In this document: one piece after another, positions 46,201 to 53,478 of the stretch
Numbering within the stretch: the stretch's first letter is position 1
How the letters are laid out: the number at the start of each line of letters is the position of its first letter
From: Pseudomonas libanensis
GTDB taxonomy: Bacteria; Pseudomonadota; Gammaproteobacteria; Pseudomonadales; Pseudomonadaceae
Assembly: GCF_001439685.1 (NCBI RefSeq)
Contig: NZ_JYLH01000002.1
Location: 124,001 to 188,000 of the forward strand
Direction: 5' to 3'
Length of the DNA stretch: 64,000 nucleotides
Notes under the pieces: generated by a model
Database searches by the model: none
What the model was told of the DNA's origin: nothing
The model's input: only the letters and a program-made list of their open reading frames with translations
Position numbers and translations under genes: made by a program

Positions 46201-48369
46201 TTTTTTAGCCAGGCTAAGCACCGGCACACCCAGCTCCGGCGCAGCTTGCCCCGCCTCATCGATAATCAGCAAATCCAGGAACGCGAACAGCGGCCTACGG
46301 CCCTCTCCCAGTAACCGTGGGGCGCTATGCAAGGTGGCGACAATGCACGGAAACAGCATGGCTGCGTGCCTGAGTGCGTTCTTTCGGCTGCCAGGCTCGG
46401 GGGTTGCGATCACACTGGCCAGCCAACGCGTCTCCCAGTAACGCGCGGCCAACTGGAAAATAATCGGCCGCCACACCACGTCCAGCAATTTCTGCTGCTG
46501 CGCCTGGCGCGCCTCGGGGGTTGCGGCCACACGCAAATCCGCGAGGATGTCGATGGCCCAGGAAGATGCCCATGCCTCACTGGGAAAGCGCGCAGCCAGT
46601 TCACCGGGCTCGATCAACGCGTCGATGTCAGCCTGGCGCTCGATTGCTGAGGCCAACCCACTGCGCAATACCTGGCTCAGCGTATTCAAGTGCTCGCAGA
46701 GGGTCGACGCCGTAGGCGTTGTCGAAGCACTCTTCTGCATGAGATAGATAAAACGCGTGGCATCACTGACCTGATGTTTCTGCTCAACGCTAAACAAAGC
46801 ATTGAACAACTCTGGCAGCTCGCGGAAGGCATCTTCAAAGTGCCGCGCCAAAGCAAGGGCTGCCGCAACACCGTCTTCGTACGATTGCTTGAGGCTGGAG
46901 GACCCGACGCCCAAGATGCGCAACTGCTTTTGCCGGATCTCAAGCGTGGTGAACTTGCTGCGATGGGTTTTTCCCTTGGCCTTGGACGGTGCGCTGGCGG
47001 TGAAACCCAATAGTGGCTTGCCCGTAGGGTCCAACCAACGACGTGCCAGGGCATGCTTCCTGCCTACGGCACCATTGAACGTGCCCATCACATTCTCGAC
47101 ACTCTGGTTGGTCGCCCCGCACACAAACGTGACGGGGCAATGTTCGCGGTTATCGTAAGCCGCCAACACCCATTGGTTGGCGATCATCGCACGCAGCATG
47201 GCCGTCTTCCCGGTGCCCGGCGGCCCACTGACCGCAACCACCCCGACCTGCTCACCCAACCGGCCGAGGGCGTGCAATGCGCGGCGCTGCGATTCGTTCA
47301 AGGGGTCTGCGCCGCGATTGACGTCTGGCTTGTCGAGGTGTGTGGCCTTATCGACCATGGCCACGTGCCGGATCGTCACCTGCGGCGCTGCCATGCCGCC
47401 TGCCTGGACAGCCGAACGGTATCGTCCGGCGCCTATGAGCTGCTCCAGTGCGCCGATGGACGGCGCATTGGGGATCGCTTCATACACGTTGGCGAGCGCA
47501 CGTGTTGCATAGCCAGGCTGTCGCGGCACCGCAACCCATTGCCCCGTGATCGGGGCCATTCCCGTCTCAACCCCATCCGCTTGAACGCGGGCGAACAAGG
47601 CAAAACAGGCGTCGACATAACCGCTCAAATTGGCGCTTTGGCTCAACGTCGCGAGAAATAGCTTGAGCTCGTCGCGATAGCAATCGAAGTGGCCAATGGC
47701 CGGCGGCAGGTCGTTGGCCGCCATCAATGGCTGCGGTTCAAGCCATTGGCGGACCACACGCGGCCGGCAATCGTTGGGGTCGCGTGGTAGGCATATTTGG
47801 TTTTTGTCGTTCAGGTCGAAAGGAAACCAGAACGCGATATTCAGCCGGTCGGGCTTGAGGCGTTTTTTTTTCGCGCCCGGAGCAGGCTTTTTATCCGGGT
47901 CGGGCCACGTGACCTGGACCTCATCGCTTGATGAGGTGGTTTGATGGAACACCAGCGCCATGGGAATACGCGGATCGTCATCCGGCTCGTCCGCCTCCTG
48001 CGCACCTTCTGCGTCGTCCTCTGAGGCCTCAAGCGCCTGCGCTTGCTGTTTTCGCCGGGCCTCTGCGGCACGCTCAGTGAGAATGCCCAGTGCCAGCGCC
48101 CGACGCTTGCCGAAACCGAGATTGAAGTTGGGCCAGGCCAGCCCCGCGAAATTTGTCACCGGGATGCGGACATCGGTGGCTTGCAGGCCACCCAAGTCAT
48201 CGGCAATCAGCGCTCTGTGCCAGTAGTCCAGCACATTCGCGGGCAAACTCCCGACGGGTCCTGCCTGAGGGTCCACCTCCATCGAGTGCAGAACCTGTTC
48301 CTTGGAAACCGCTACAGCAGCAAAATCCTTGCGCAACCGCTTGCTCAAGTCCATGAGACGCCTAAACAT
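43213..48369 (-). CDS. Fusion of an SF1 helicase with a type IA topoisomerase-like module lacking the catalytic tyrosine
   Basis: A protein of 1718 residues. Residues 1-350 are an uncharacterised N-terminal region with an acidic linker near 115-135. Residues about 355-1040 form an SF1 helicase of the DNA2/NAM7 (UPF1-like) type: motif I GPPGTGKT 382-389, motif II DEAG 704-707, motif III GDMKQLSP 728-735, motif IV region REHYRC 799-804, motif V TVHTLQGAE 969-977, motif VI LNVAISRA 1014-1021. Residues about 1080-1710 follow the layout of TopA: TOPRIM VVESLHKAK (Glu1086), GGHIRDLP 1108-1115, TDDDAQGE 1161-1168 (Asp1162 and Asp1164 kept, the third acidic residue replaced by Gln1166), LQEAFRRFGWMPSSTMSTLQ near 1361-1380, and RGHGRPST 1687-1694. 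Where TopA has the YxxRTDS active site, this protein has RLFLTESGRR, with no Tyr from 1384 to 1458. DNA cleavage is thus unlikely, while DNA binding and unwinding remain possible. It heads a three-gene overlapping operon in the accessory region. Confidence 0.88.
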   Translation of the reverse strand: MFRRLMDLSKRLRKDFAAVAVSKEQVLHSMEVDPQAGPVGSLPANVLDYWHRALIADDLGGLQATDVRIPVTNFAGLAWPNFNLGFGKRRALALGILTERAAEARRKQQAQALEASEDDAEGAQEADEPDDDPRIPMALVFHQTTSSSDEVQVTWPDPDKKPAPGAKKKRLKPDRLNIAFWFPFDLNDKNQICLPRDPNDCRPRVVRQWLEPQPLMAANDLPPAIGHFDCYRDELKLFLATLSQSANLSGYVDACFALFARVQADGVETGMAPITGQWVAVPRQPGYATRALANVYEAIPNAPSIGALEQLIGAGRYRSAVQAGGMAAPQVTIRHVAMVDKATHLDKPDVNRGADPLNESQRRALHALGRLGEQVGVVAVSGPPGTGKTAMLRAMIANQWVLAAYDNREHCPVTFVCGATNQSVENVMGTFNGAVGRKHALARRWLDPTGKPLLGFTASAPSKAKGKTHRSKFTTLEIRQKQLRILGVGSSSLKQSYEDGVAAALALARHFEDAFRELPELFNALFSVEQKHQVSDATRFIYLMQKSASTTPTASTLCEHLNTLSQVLRSGLASAIERQADIDALIEPGELAARFPSEAWASSWAIDILADLRVAATPEARQAQQQKLLDVVWRPIIFQLAARYWETRWLASVIATPEPGSRKNALRHAAMLFPCIVATLHSAPRLLGEGRRPLFAFLDLLIIDEAGQAAPELGVPVLSLAKKAVVVGDMKQLSPVSSVTPEVDARQVQDRWADPSSLGALLVRGADSATGSIMKLAGTGASFAEAMPDGRLRDGLLLREHYRCAESIINVCIDLLYHDHDRDAEGGLLSKELEPKVPNPLAGLFADAELPLLEGEAEMQLRKRMKATFPLPPLGFYQTGGPNDEPCKGDSWSNPGEAKAIVDWLKEHGPRLAKWVARVEGHPEQPIGLEKLVAVVTPFRGQVEAIKRRVREELDPDDADLSERLTIGTVHTLQGAEKPVVLFSAVNRESRASRRTDTNHRERVFIDRDDGRLLNVAISRAQKSFIMFGHSDLFFSQQAMDPNNDLPSAVVGRCLAGVREPEHERLTCAPRVPACKLGPATLMVVESLHKAKIIQELVPGGTQVFGCGGHIRDLPGPGAISWRDGLKPHWQLSEREGSDLAASLRNTGSRLLQCTELVLGTDDDAQGEAIAWHMIQVLKEAPWFMHIQRVRRVRFHALTTPEMVRSFEEGRCVQVEGATADERAGSACRALNMGLAYGAIAQRVLDNLIGSVYMRHGIVGGGRVKGPLLRVLAGHGDSPGLPGKRLGVAINLKVNDTLVPARLMVRRGSEAWRAWGSDRTESVHTLIDQLSDAVVSPTPCLLEHEDLLLAPAQSLGTNLVLQEAFRRFGWMPSSTMSTLQKLYEMREGQDEPESAPNDNGWAALDAQGRLFLTESGRRQADKVLNNPWLNTISANALLMAFDDALTHLSQLPDAGEADYLAFVHTWAAQFDDQCGAQPVAGPHAPTVDAQGAEVALFSLQPAVELNTWGAPAGSPSPAEAEQHDDDPAPGAQTHPVSDGGRSGAHGALVPLDISLEADNPKMAALTPRQRQLYDLMSKLMLASSLRDGQFQTVRRIYTLTWPGKPAVRQVEIGVEVITGKPGSYPGWFTLDPDGLHQHTRNWASAEMEAVLDEQSPRLQVIVQDHGIRTRSLLEPTVDHLLAWMQARGHGRPSTFGKHIDDLVRGNTSNARAEGTADE

Positions 48370-48554
48370 TTCTTACACCCTATAAATCCGAACGGCATAC
48401 GAAGAATGGCTCGTAGCGGCCAACAATGATGGCCCATTGCCTTGGTCGCTGCAATTCAAACCGGGCACGTATAGTTAACGAGTGGCCTGTTCAATGCTAT
48501 ACAACTCGTGTTCAGGTCAAACGCACCGTCAACCACCCGAGACTTTCCCCGCCC

Positions 48555-48920
48555 ATGCACGGACGCCCCCTCCTCATCGCCCTATTCCTCACCGGTACTG
48601 CCATGGCCGCAGAACCCTCCCGCTACACCTACGACGAAGCCCCCACCGATGGCTTCATGTACGCCGTGCGCTATCAGCAAGCCAAACTGGCCTGTGGTTC
48701 GCTGCCCGAAGATCTCGAGGCGGACTATGCTAAAGCGATGCGGCTGACTGGCGAGGCCAGCCCTGCGTTTAAAGCTAGCTATGCACAGCGCTTGGCAACC
48801 CAGCCAAAGTGGAGCAAACCGGCGTCGCCTGAAGAACAGGCGCTTGCGTGCGAACAAAGCCAGCACACCTTGCGCGTAACGGTGCAGCTCGCCCGGCAAT
48901 GGTTTCCCGGTGGCTGGTAG
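48555..48920 (+). CDS. Small periplasmic protein of unknown function
   Basis: A 121-residue protein from the ATG at 48555, with a clear signal peptide (MHGRPLLIALFLTGTAMAAE). The mature part has two cysteines (LACGSLPED and ALACEQSQ) about 70 residues apart that may form a disulfide, and a C-terminal aromatic end WFPGGW. It is divergent from the helicase operon. No family name can be given. Confidence 0.6.
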   Translation: MHGRPLLIALFLTGTAMAAEPSRYTYDEAPTDGFMYAVRYQQAKLACGSLPEDLEADYAKAMRLTGEASPAFKASYAQRLATQPKWSKPASPEEQALACEQSQHTLRVTVQLARQWFPGGW

Positions 48921-48977
48921 CCACGTGTTTTAACCCATTGATCGGCCCATTGATCGGCATAGGTATCTACACAACGA

Positions 48978-49186
48978 TTGGACCTGACCAATCCAGCGGC
49001 GCAGAGCCGTAGGCCCAACGTCCATAGATGCACAGACGTCGGGAACTGAGCAGCTATCATCAAGAACCATGCTTGCAGCACGTTGCTTGAACTCGCGGGT
49101 GTAGGTCTATCGCTCTTGCATGGAACCTCCTGATTGGGCGAATCATATCGCCCTTAAGAGGTGTCCGGGATCATTAGGCCAGTTCA
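48978..49186 (-). mobile_element. 5' remnant of an IS3-family insertion sequence
   Basis: The outer end TGAACTGGCC at 49177-49186 is followed by GGACACCTC, typical of an IS3-family left inverted repeat. A good ribosome site (CAGGAGGTTCC) precedes an orfA start at 49121. Its translation gives MQER, a TAG stop, then TYTREFKQRAASMVLDDSC and PTALRRWIGQVQ, the usual helix-turn-helix region of IS3 orfA. The element is cut after about 48 codons, so it cannot move. It lies between the small periplasmic protein and the nucleotidase. Confidence 0.8.
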
Positions 49187-49237
49187 AGCACAGAACCGAT
49201 ACGAATTCCTGTGGTACTACGCGCTCAAGCCACCGTG

Positions 49238-50221
49238 TTACACCACCTGCTGGACCTGATCCGCTTCAGGCTCTAGCGCATCCACAGTAGCGACATGGTT
49301 GGTGATGCCGAAAGGAATGTGCACGGATGGAGCAACTGCGCTAGTCGATTTAAGGTGCCCTGATTGGTCATCGAAAAAGATGTGTGGTTTCAATACACCT
49401 AAAATTTTTCCTTTCTCGATGCCGCCTAGGAAGAATGCGTCATTGGCCATCACACCCCAACTCTTGAGTGTATTCATCGCACGCTCATGAGACGGAGCAT
49501 TGCGGGCTGTGACGATCGAGACGCGTATGCGGTTTTCGTATTCAGGATTGAGCTTTTTGTGCTTCTCCTCGACCGACTGGATTTTGGATATCCGCACCAT
49601 GAATTCCTTCAGCGGCCCAGGGTTATGGGGCTGCATGACATTCTTCACTTCGTGCGCATGGAATTCAGACAATCCAGAGGCCTGCATGATTGTTTCGGAC
49701 TCATCGCCAGCGAGCACGCCGTCAAAGTCGAATGCGATGCGTAGGGTTTTATCAGTCTCGTCGTCTTCAAATTTTGAATCGAGAACCTGGCCAGCCGGGT
49801 ACCCGGCCCTGATAGCCGCTTCCACGTCTTTTTTGTCACCCGACAAAAATAAAGCGATATTCAGTGCTGGTATGTATTCATAAGGAGATTTTCCCTGCAT
49901 GAAAATCGCCCTTGTCATCCCAAGCCCGTAGTGCTCGATAGTCTTCAGTACGCGCAGCCCAGTGTCGGGATCATTGCGCGAAAGAAGTATCACCTCGACG
50001 AGCGGATCCGTAGGATCGACGCTCAGGTCATTCACTGACAGTAAACGCTTGATGAAGGGGAACGCTATCCCCTTAGGAAGCGGGACGTGCAGATTGTTTT
50101 GCTGAAACTTGCGGTATTCCTCCTCCCCCTGACTCTGAAACACTGCGTCCGATGCCAGCAAATCAAACACAGCGCTGGAAGCGACGCCGATCACTAGGCG
50201 ATTTTCTAACTCGTAGGGCAT
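49238..50221 (-). CDS. 5'-nucleotidase (cytosolic NT5C1-like family)
   Basis: Predicted nucleoside monophosphate phosphatase, 327 residues from the ATG at 50221, with GAGG five bases upstream. The HAD-type catalytic motif is RIAFDFDGVLAGDESE (Asp nucleophile and acid), with VSIVTARNAPSHERAM as motif II and the late FFDDQSGHL as motif for magnesium. The start LVIGVASSAVFDL is typical of the 5'-nucleotidase family PF06189. It stands alone in the accessory region between an IS3 remnant and a toxin-antitoxin pair. Its presence here may mean simple cargo or a nucleotide-related defence role, which the sequence does not decide. Confidence 0.82.
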   Translation of the reverse strand: MPYELENRLVIGVASSAVFDLLASDAVFQSQGEEEYRKFQQNNLHVPLPKGIAFPFIKRLLSVNDLSVDPTDPLVEVILLSRNDPDTGLRVLKTIEHYGLGMTRAIFMQGKSPYEYIPALNIALFLSGDKKDVEAAIRAGYPAGQVLDSKFEDDETDKTLRIAFDFDGVLAGDESETIMQASGLSEFHAHEVKNVMQPHNPGPLKEFMVRISKIQSVEEKHKKLNPEYENRIRVSIVTARNAPSHERAMNTLKSWGVMANDAFFLGGIEKGKILGVLKPHIFFDDQSGHLKSTSAVAPSVHIPFGITNHVATVDALEPEADQVQQVV

Positions 50222-50468
50222 TGGAACCTCTCTTGATGCCTCTAAACGCAAATATTGATGGGCATCGAACATGCCGATCGATTTCAGGGCGGATCGAGAA
50301 GCACACATCGCGCGCCTCCTCCCACGCACAGTCAGGCATATCAATCTTCAAATCAATCTGCCGGTTGCTTTCATTATGGGAGGATGACTTTGAACCTTGC
50401 TGATTGGCGCCGAGTCAGCCGTCACCTGATCGCCGGATGTCGGCCCCAAGCTATTCTCCTGAGCGAAA

Positions 50469-50485
50469 TTGGCATAATATGCCAA
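50469..50485. promoter_or_regulatory. Palindromic operator upstream of parD
   Basis: TTGGCAT and ATGCCAA form seven-base arms around AAT, centred 47 bases before the parD ATG. Palindromes at this place are the usual binding sites of ParD-type antitoxins, which repress their own operon. The inner TATAAT-like AT-rich part may be the -10 region. Confidence 0.6.
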
Positions 50486-50523
50486 CATCAAAAGTATCTG
50501 TTTGCATAGAACTGGAGCTAGTT

Positions 50524-50814
50524 ATGGCGACGCGAAACGTTGTGCTCACCCCTCACCAGGACCAGGTTATCCATGACTTGGTGCAGTCCGGCCGTTATCA
50601 GAATGCCAGCGAAGTGATGCGAGAAGGTTTACGTTTATTGGAGCAGCGCGTCGCCGAAGACACCGCCAAAATTGAGGCACTGCGTCAGGCGACCTCGATC
50701 GGCATCATGGATCTTGAGCACGGGCGCTTTACTCAGGTGAACGAGGGTGATCTGGAGCACTACCTCGAGAGCTTGAGCCTGGAGGCAACCCTCCCTGCGA
50801 GAGAGAAACACTGA
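50524..50814 (+). CDS. parD: ParD-family antitoxin
   Basis: Antitoxin of 96 residues from the ATG at 50524 (upstream frame extension ignored). The N-terminal ribbon-helix-helix part (NVVLTPHQDQVIHDLVQSGR, then YQNASEVMREGLRLLEQR) is the standard ParD/CC2985 DNA-binding module. The C-terminal 40 residues should bind the toxin. Two bases separate its stop from parE. Confidence 0.9.
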   Translation: MATRNVVLTPHQDQVIHDLVQSGRYQNASEVMREGLRLLEQRVAEDTAKIEALRQATSIGIMDLEHGRFTQVNEGDLEHYLESLSLEATLPAREKH

Positions 50815-50816
50815 GC

Positions 50817-51173
50817 ATGCCGCAGTATCGGATCTCCAACCCGGCTCGTGCCGACATTGTCGACATCCTTAGGCTCTCCCAGACGCAGTTCGGCGATCAA
50901 GCACGCCAGCGCTACCAGGCGCTGATCCTCGCGGCGCTGCAAGCGCTTGCCGACACGCCTTATCGCATTGGCAGCCACGACCGCGATGAACTTGCACCGG
51001 GCCTTCGCAGCTATCACCTCATCTATTCACGCCAGCAGGCCAAACAAACCCATGGAACGGTCAAAAGCCCACGCCATATCATGTTCTATCGTGTGACAAA
51101 CGACGACGTGATCGAGGTCGTCAGACTCCTTCATGACGCCATGGAAGTGCAGTTGCACTTGCCTAACGACTGA
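50817..51173 (+). CDS. parE: ParE-family toxin
   Basis: Toxin of the RelE/ParE superfamily, 118 residues, a little longer than usual because of an insert near RQQAKQTHGTVKSPRH. The N-terminal YRISNPARADIVDIL and the C-terminal HIMFYRVTNDDVIEVVRLLHD are typical. ParE proteins poison DNA gyrase or, in some relatives, other targets. The pair probably helps to keep the accessory region in the chromosome. Confidence 0.9.
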   Translation: MPQYRISNPARADIVDILRLSQTQFGDQARQRYQALILAALQALADTPYRIGSHDRDELAPGLRSYHLIYSRQQAKQTHGTVKSPRHIMFYRVTNDDVIEVVRLLHDAMEVQLHLPND

Positions 51174-51263
51174 TCAGCGACCTGGCCCAACGGCTTAACT
51201 GGCCAGAAATAGCGAAGTCCGTCGGAGATCGCCATTTGCGATCACTCGCACACTCGGTATGAA

Positions 51264-51285
51264 TGGGGGCAAAAGTGGGGGCAAA
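51264..51285 (+). repeat. Direct pair of TGGGGGCAAA motifs at the right edge of the accessory region
   Basis: TGGGGGCAAA occurs at 51264-51273 and again at 51276-51285. Its core TGGGGGCA also occurs as an inverted pair at 33673-33723. The rest of the gap 51174-51388 shows nothing else recognisable. The two places bracket the unusual genes, as expected for integrase arm sites, but no integrase gene is present. Confidence 0.4.
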
Positions 51286-51388
51286 CAAAAGTGTTATCGA
51301 CCTAAAAACATTGTCCCAGAGCCCTGTCAAAATGTTCTTTGGTAATCCTGATAGCCTGTAATCCAGCCATAGACATATCGCCCGAAAA

Positions 51389-52564
51389 CTACAGCGCAAA
51401 CTCCGCTCGGATCAGCGTGCCCCCTTCGGCACGGTTGCTGGCGGTAATGATTCCGCCATGGGCCAGGCAGATTGCGCGGGCGATGGACAAGCCCAGCCCG
51501 CTGCCGCCCGAATAACGCGCCCTGGAGCGTTCCGCCCGCCAGAACCGGTCAAATACGCTGTCCAGGTGCTGAACCTCGATACCTGGGCCGCGGTCACCGA
51601 TCTCTAACACCACTCGGTCTTCGACTCGATGCGCCATGACGCTCAATTCGCCCCCGCCAGCCGCGTAACGCAGCAGGTTATCCACCAGGATATTGATCAC
51701 CTGGCCCAGGCGATCGCGATCGGCATGCAGACGAAATCCATCGGCAATACTGACCTTCGTGCGCACACCGGCCTCATCCAGTTGCGGCTGAAACCAGGCC
51801 AGTCGTTCGGCGACCAGGGCCGCCAGGGAAAAATCGCTGCGCTCCAGCACCAACCGGCCGGCCCGGGCCATCGACAACAGGTGCAGGTCATCCACCAGTT
51901 TTCGCAGTTGATCGAGCTGGCGCTTGACCATGCCCAACTGCGCGGCATCGCTGGGGAACACCTCATCGAGCATGCCCTGCACCCGGCCCATGGCAGCGTT
52001 CAATGGCGTGCGCAGTTCGTGGGCAATGACCGCGCTGGACTCGTGTACATCGCGCTCGTAGCGCTCCAGTTGCGTGGTCATGCTGTTGAAGTCGCTGATC
52101 AGGCGCTGCAGCTCATCGGGTGCGTCGCGGTGAACCGGCAGGCGCGTCAGGAAATCACCGCCGGCAACCCGTTGCGCGCCCTGGGCAATCGCCGAGAACT
52201 GGCTGGACAAGGGGCGCGAAAACCACAAGCCACAGGCGATGATGATCGGAATAGCCGCCAGCACCAGGCCAGCCAGAATCAGCCAGTCGCGGTTGGCCAT
52301 GTCCGGCAGGAAGAATTCCACCGGATAATATTCGGCAACCAGTTGTCGCAGACGTTTTTCGTTGAGCTGCGGCTCGGCGCGCAGCTGCAGCAACTCCTCG
52401 CGCGCCGCTGGCGGCAGGTGCTGCAAAAAGTACCGGTCCGACAGCCTGAAGTTGATCCACATGCAGATGGCGATCACCACCACCGCGCCGATCGCCAACA
52501 GGCTCATGCGCATGCCGACCCAGCGCCACAGGGGTTTGTCGTTGACCCGTGAGTTCTCAAGCAT
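51389..52564 (-). CDS. Sensor histidine kinase (BaeS/AdeS-like)
   Basis: Membrane sensor of about 391 residues. The ATG at 52564 has AGGTGA five bases upstream; a GTG at 52573 overlapping the regulator stop (GTGA) is the alternative. Two transmembrane segments (about 13-30 and 90-110) flank a short periplasmic loop. A HAMP domain follows (about 112-165), then the H-box SSAVIAHELRTPLNAAMG, N-box NILVDNLLRYA and G-boxes GDRGPGIEV and SGGSGLGLSIA. It pairs with the response regulator directly upstream. The signal is unknown; the MipA-like protein divergent from the pair may be a target. Confidence 0.88.
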   Translation of the reverse strand: MLENSRVNDKPLWRWVGMRMSLLAIGAVVVIAICMWINFRLSDRYFLQHLPPAAREELLQLRAEPQLNEKRLRQLVAEYYPVEFFLPDMANRDWLILAGLVLAAIPIIIACGLWFSRPLSSQFSAIAQGAQRVAGGDFLTRLPVHRDAPDELQRLISDFNSMTTQLERYERDVHESSAVIAHELRTPLNAAMGRVQGMLDEVFPSDAAQLGMVKRQLDQLRKLVDDLHLLSMARAGRLVLERSDFSLAALVAERLAWFQPQLDEAGVRTKVSIADGFRLHADRDRLGQVINILVDNLLRYAAGGGELSVMAHRVEDRVVLEIGDRGPGIEVQHLDSVFDRFWRAERSRARYSGGSGLGLSIARAICLAHGGIITASNRAEGGTLIRAEFAL

Positions 52565-52569
52565 GTTGC

Positions 52570-53259
52570 TCACCTGAACCGATAGCCGATGGAGCGCACC
52601 GTCACCAGTACCCCGGCGATGCCATGGGTTTCGAGCTTGCGCCGCAGGTTGTGCACATGGGCGTCGACGACGCGGGCCAGGGCTTCGCTTTCCGGCAGGC
52701 AGATTTCCAGCAGCTCATCACGGGTGAAGGCCTTTGAGGGGGTCTTCAGCAAGGTGAACAAGAGTTTGAACTCCGTCGGCGTCAGGTCCAGCAACTGCGA
52801 CGGCGCATCGCGGTGTTCAATGGCCGCGGTAAAGGCCACGAGGTCCACTCGCAGGTTTTCATGACGCAGTAACTGTTCCACCGGTTGGCTGCCCGTGGTA
52901 CGCCGCAGCACTGCGTGCACCCGCGCCACCACCTCGCGTGGGCTGTAGGGCTTGACCACATAGTCGTCCGCGCCATAGCGCAAGGCGCCGAGTTTTTCCG
53001 GCTCGTCGCCCATGGCCGTGACCATGATCACCGGCGTGTCACTGTTGCGCCGCACCGCAGACAACACCTCGGTGCCACTCAAGCGCGGCAGCATCACGTC
53101 GAGCAATATCAGGTCGGGCCGCCAACTTTTGTGCAGGTCCAGACCGCGTTGGCCGTCTTCGGCCAGGGCCACCTCAAAACCGTCCCGACGCAGATAGGCT
53201 TCGAGAATGTTGGCGCTGTCGGCGTCGTCTTCGACGATGAGGATACGTTTTCCTGACAC
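52570..53259 (-). CDS. OmpR-family response regulator (BaeR/AdeR-like)
   Basis: Regulator of 229 residues with a GTG start at 53259 (GAGG seven bases upstream). The receiver domain keeps Asp11/Asp12, the phosphorylation site Asp54 (LILLDVMLP) and Lys103 (VVKPYSP). The C-terminal winged helix has LTPTEFKLLFTLL and VVDAHVHNLRRKLE. The gene precedes the kinase, with which it forms an operon, and is divergent from the MipA/OmpV gene, a likely target. Confidence 0.9.
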   Translation of the reverse strand: MSGKRILIVEDDADSANILEAYLRRDGFEVALAEDGQRGLDLHKSWRPDLILLDVMLPRLSGTEVLSAVRRNSDTPVIMVTAMGDEPEKLGALRYGADDYVVKPYSPREVVARVHAVLRRTTGSQPVEQLLRHENLRVDLVAFTAAIEHRDAPSQLLDLTPTEFKLLFTLLKTPSKAFTRDELLEICLPESEALARVVDAHVHNLRRKLETHGIAGVLVTVRSIGYRFR

Positions 53260-53478
53260 AAAGAAGCCTCTTGATGAAACCTTGATAATTCACGAACGGT
53301 TTATTGAAAGTCCGCGGGCAGTATTGCCCTACGCCCGACTTTCGCGAACCGATCCTATGCCGACCACTGCATCGCTGTCCAAGCCTATCCAGCTGCCTGA
53401 ACGCCTTGACGCGGTTTTGCCGCGGGTCGCCACGCTGTCCGGCGCATCGCTATTTTCCTCCGCTGAAAGGGTTTCACC

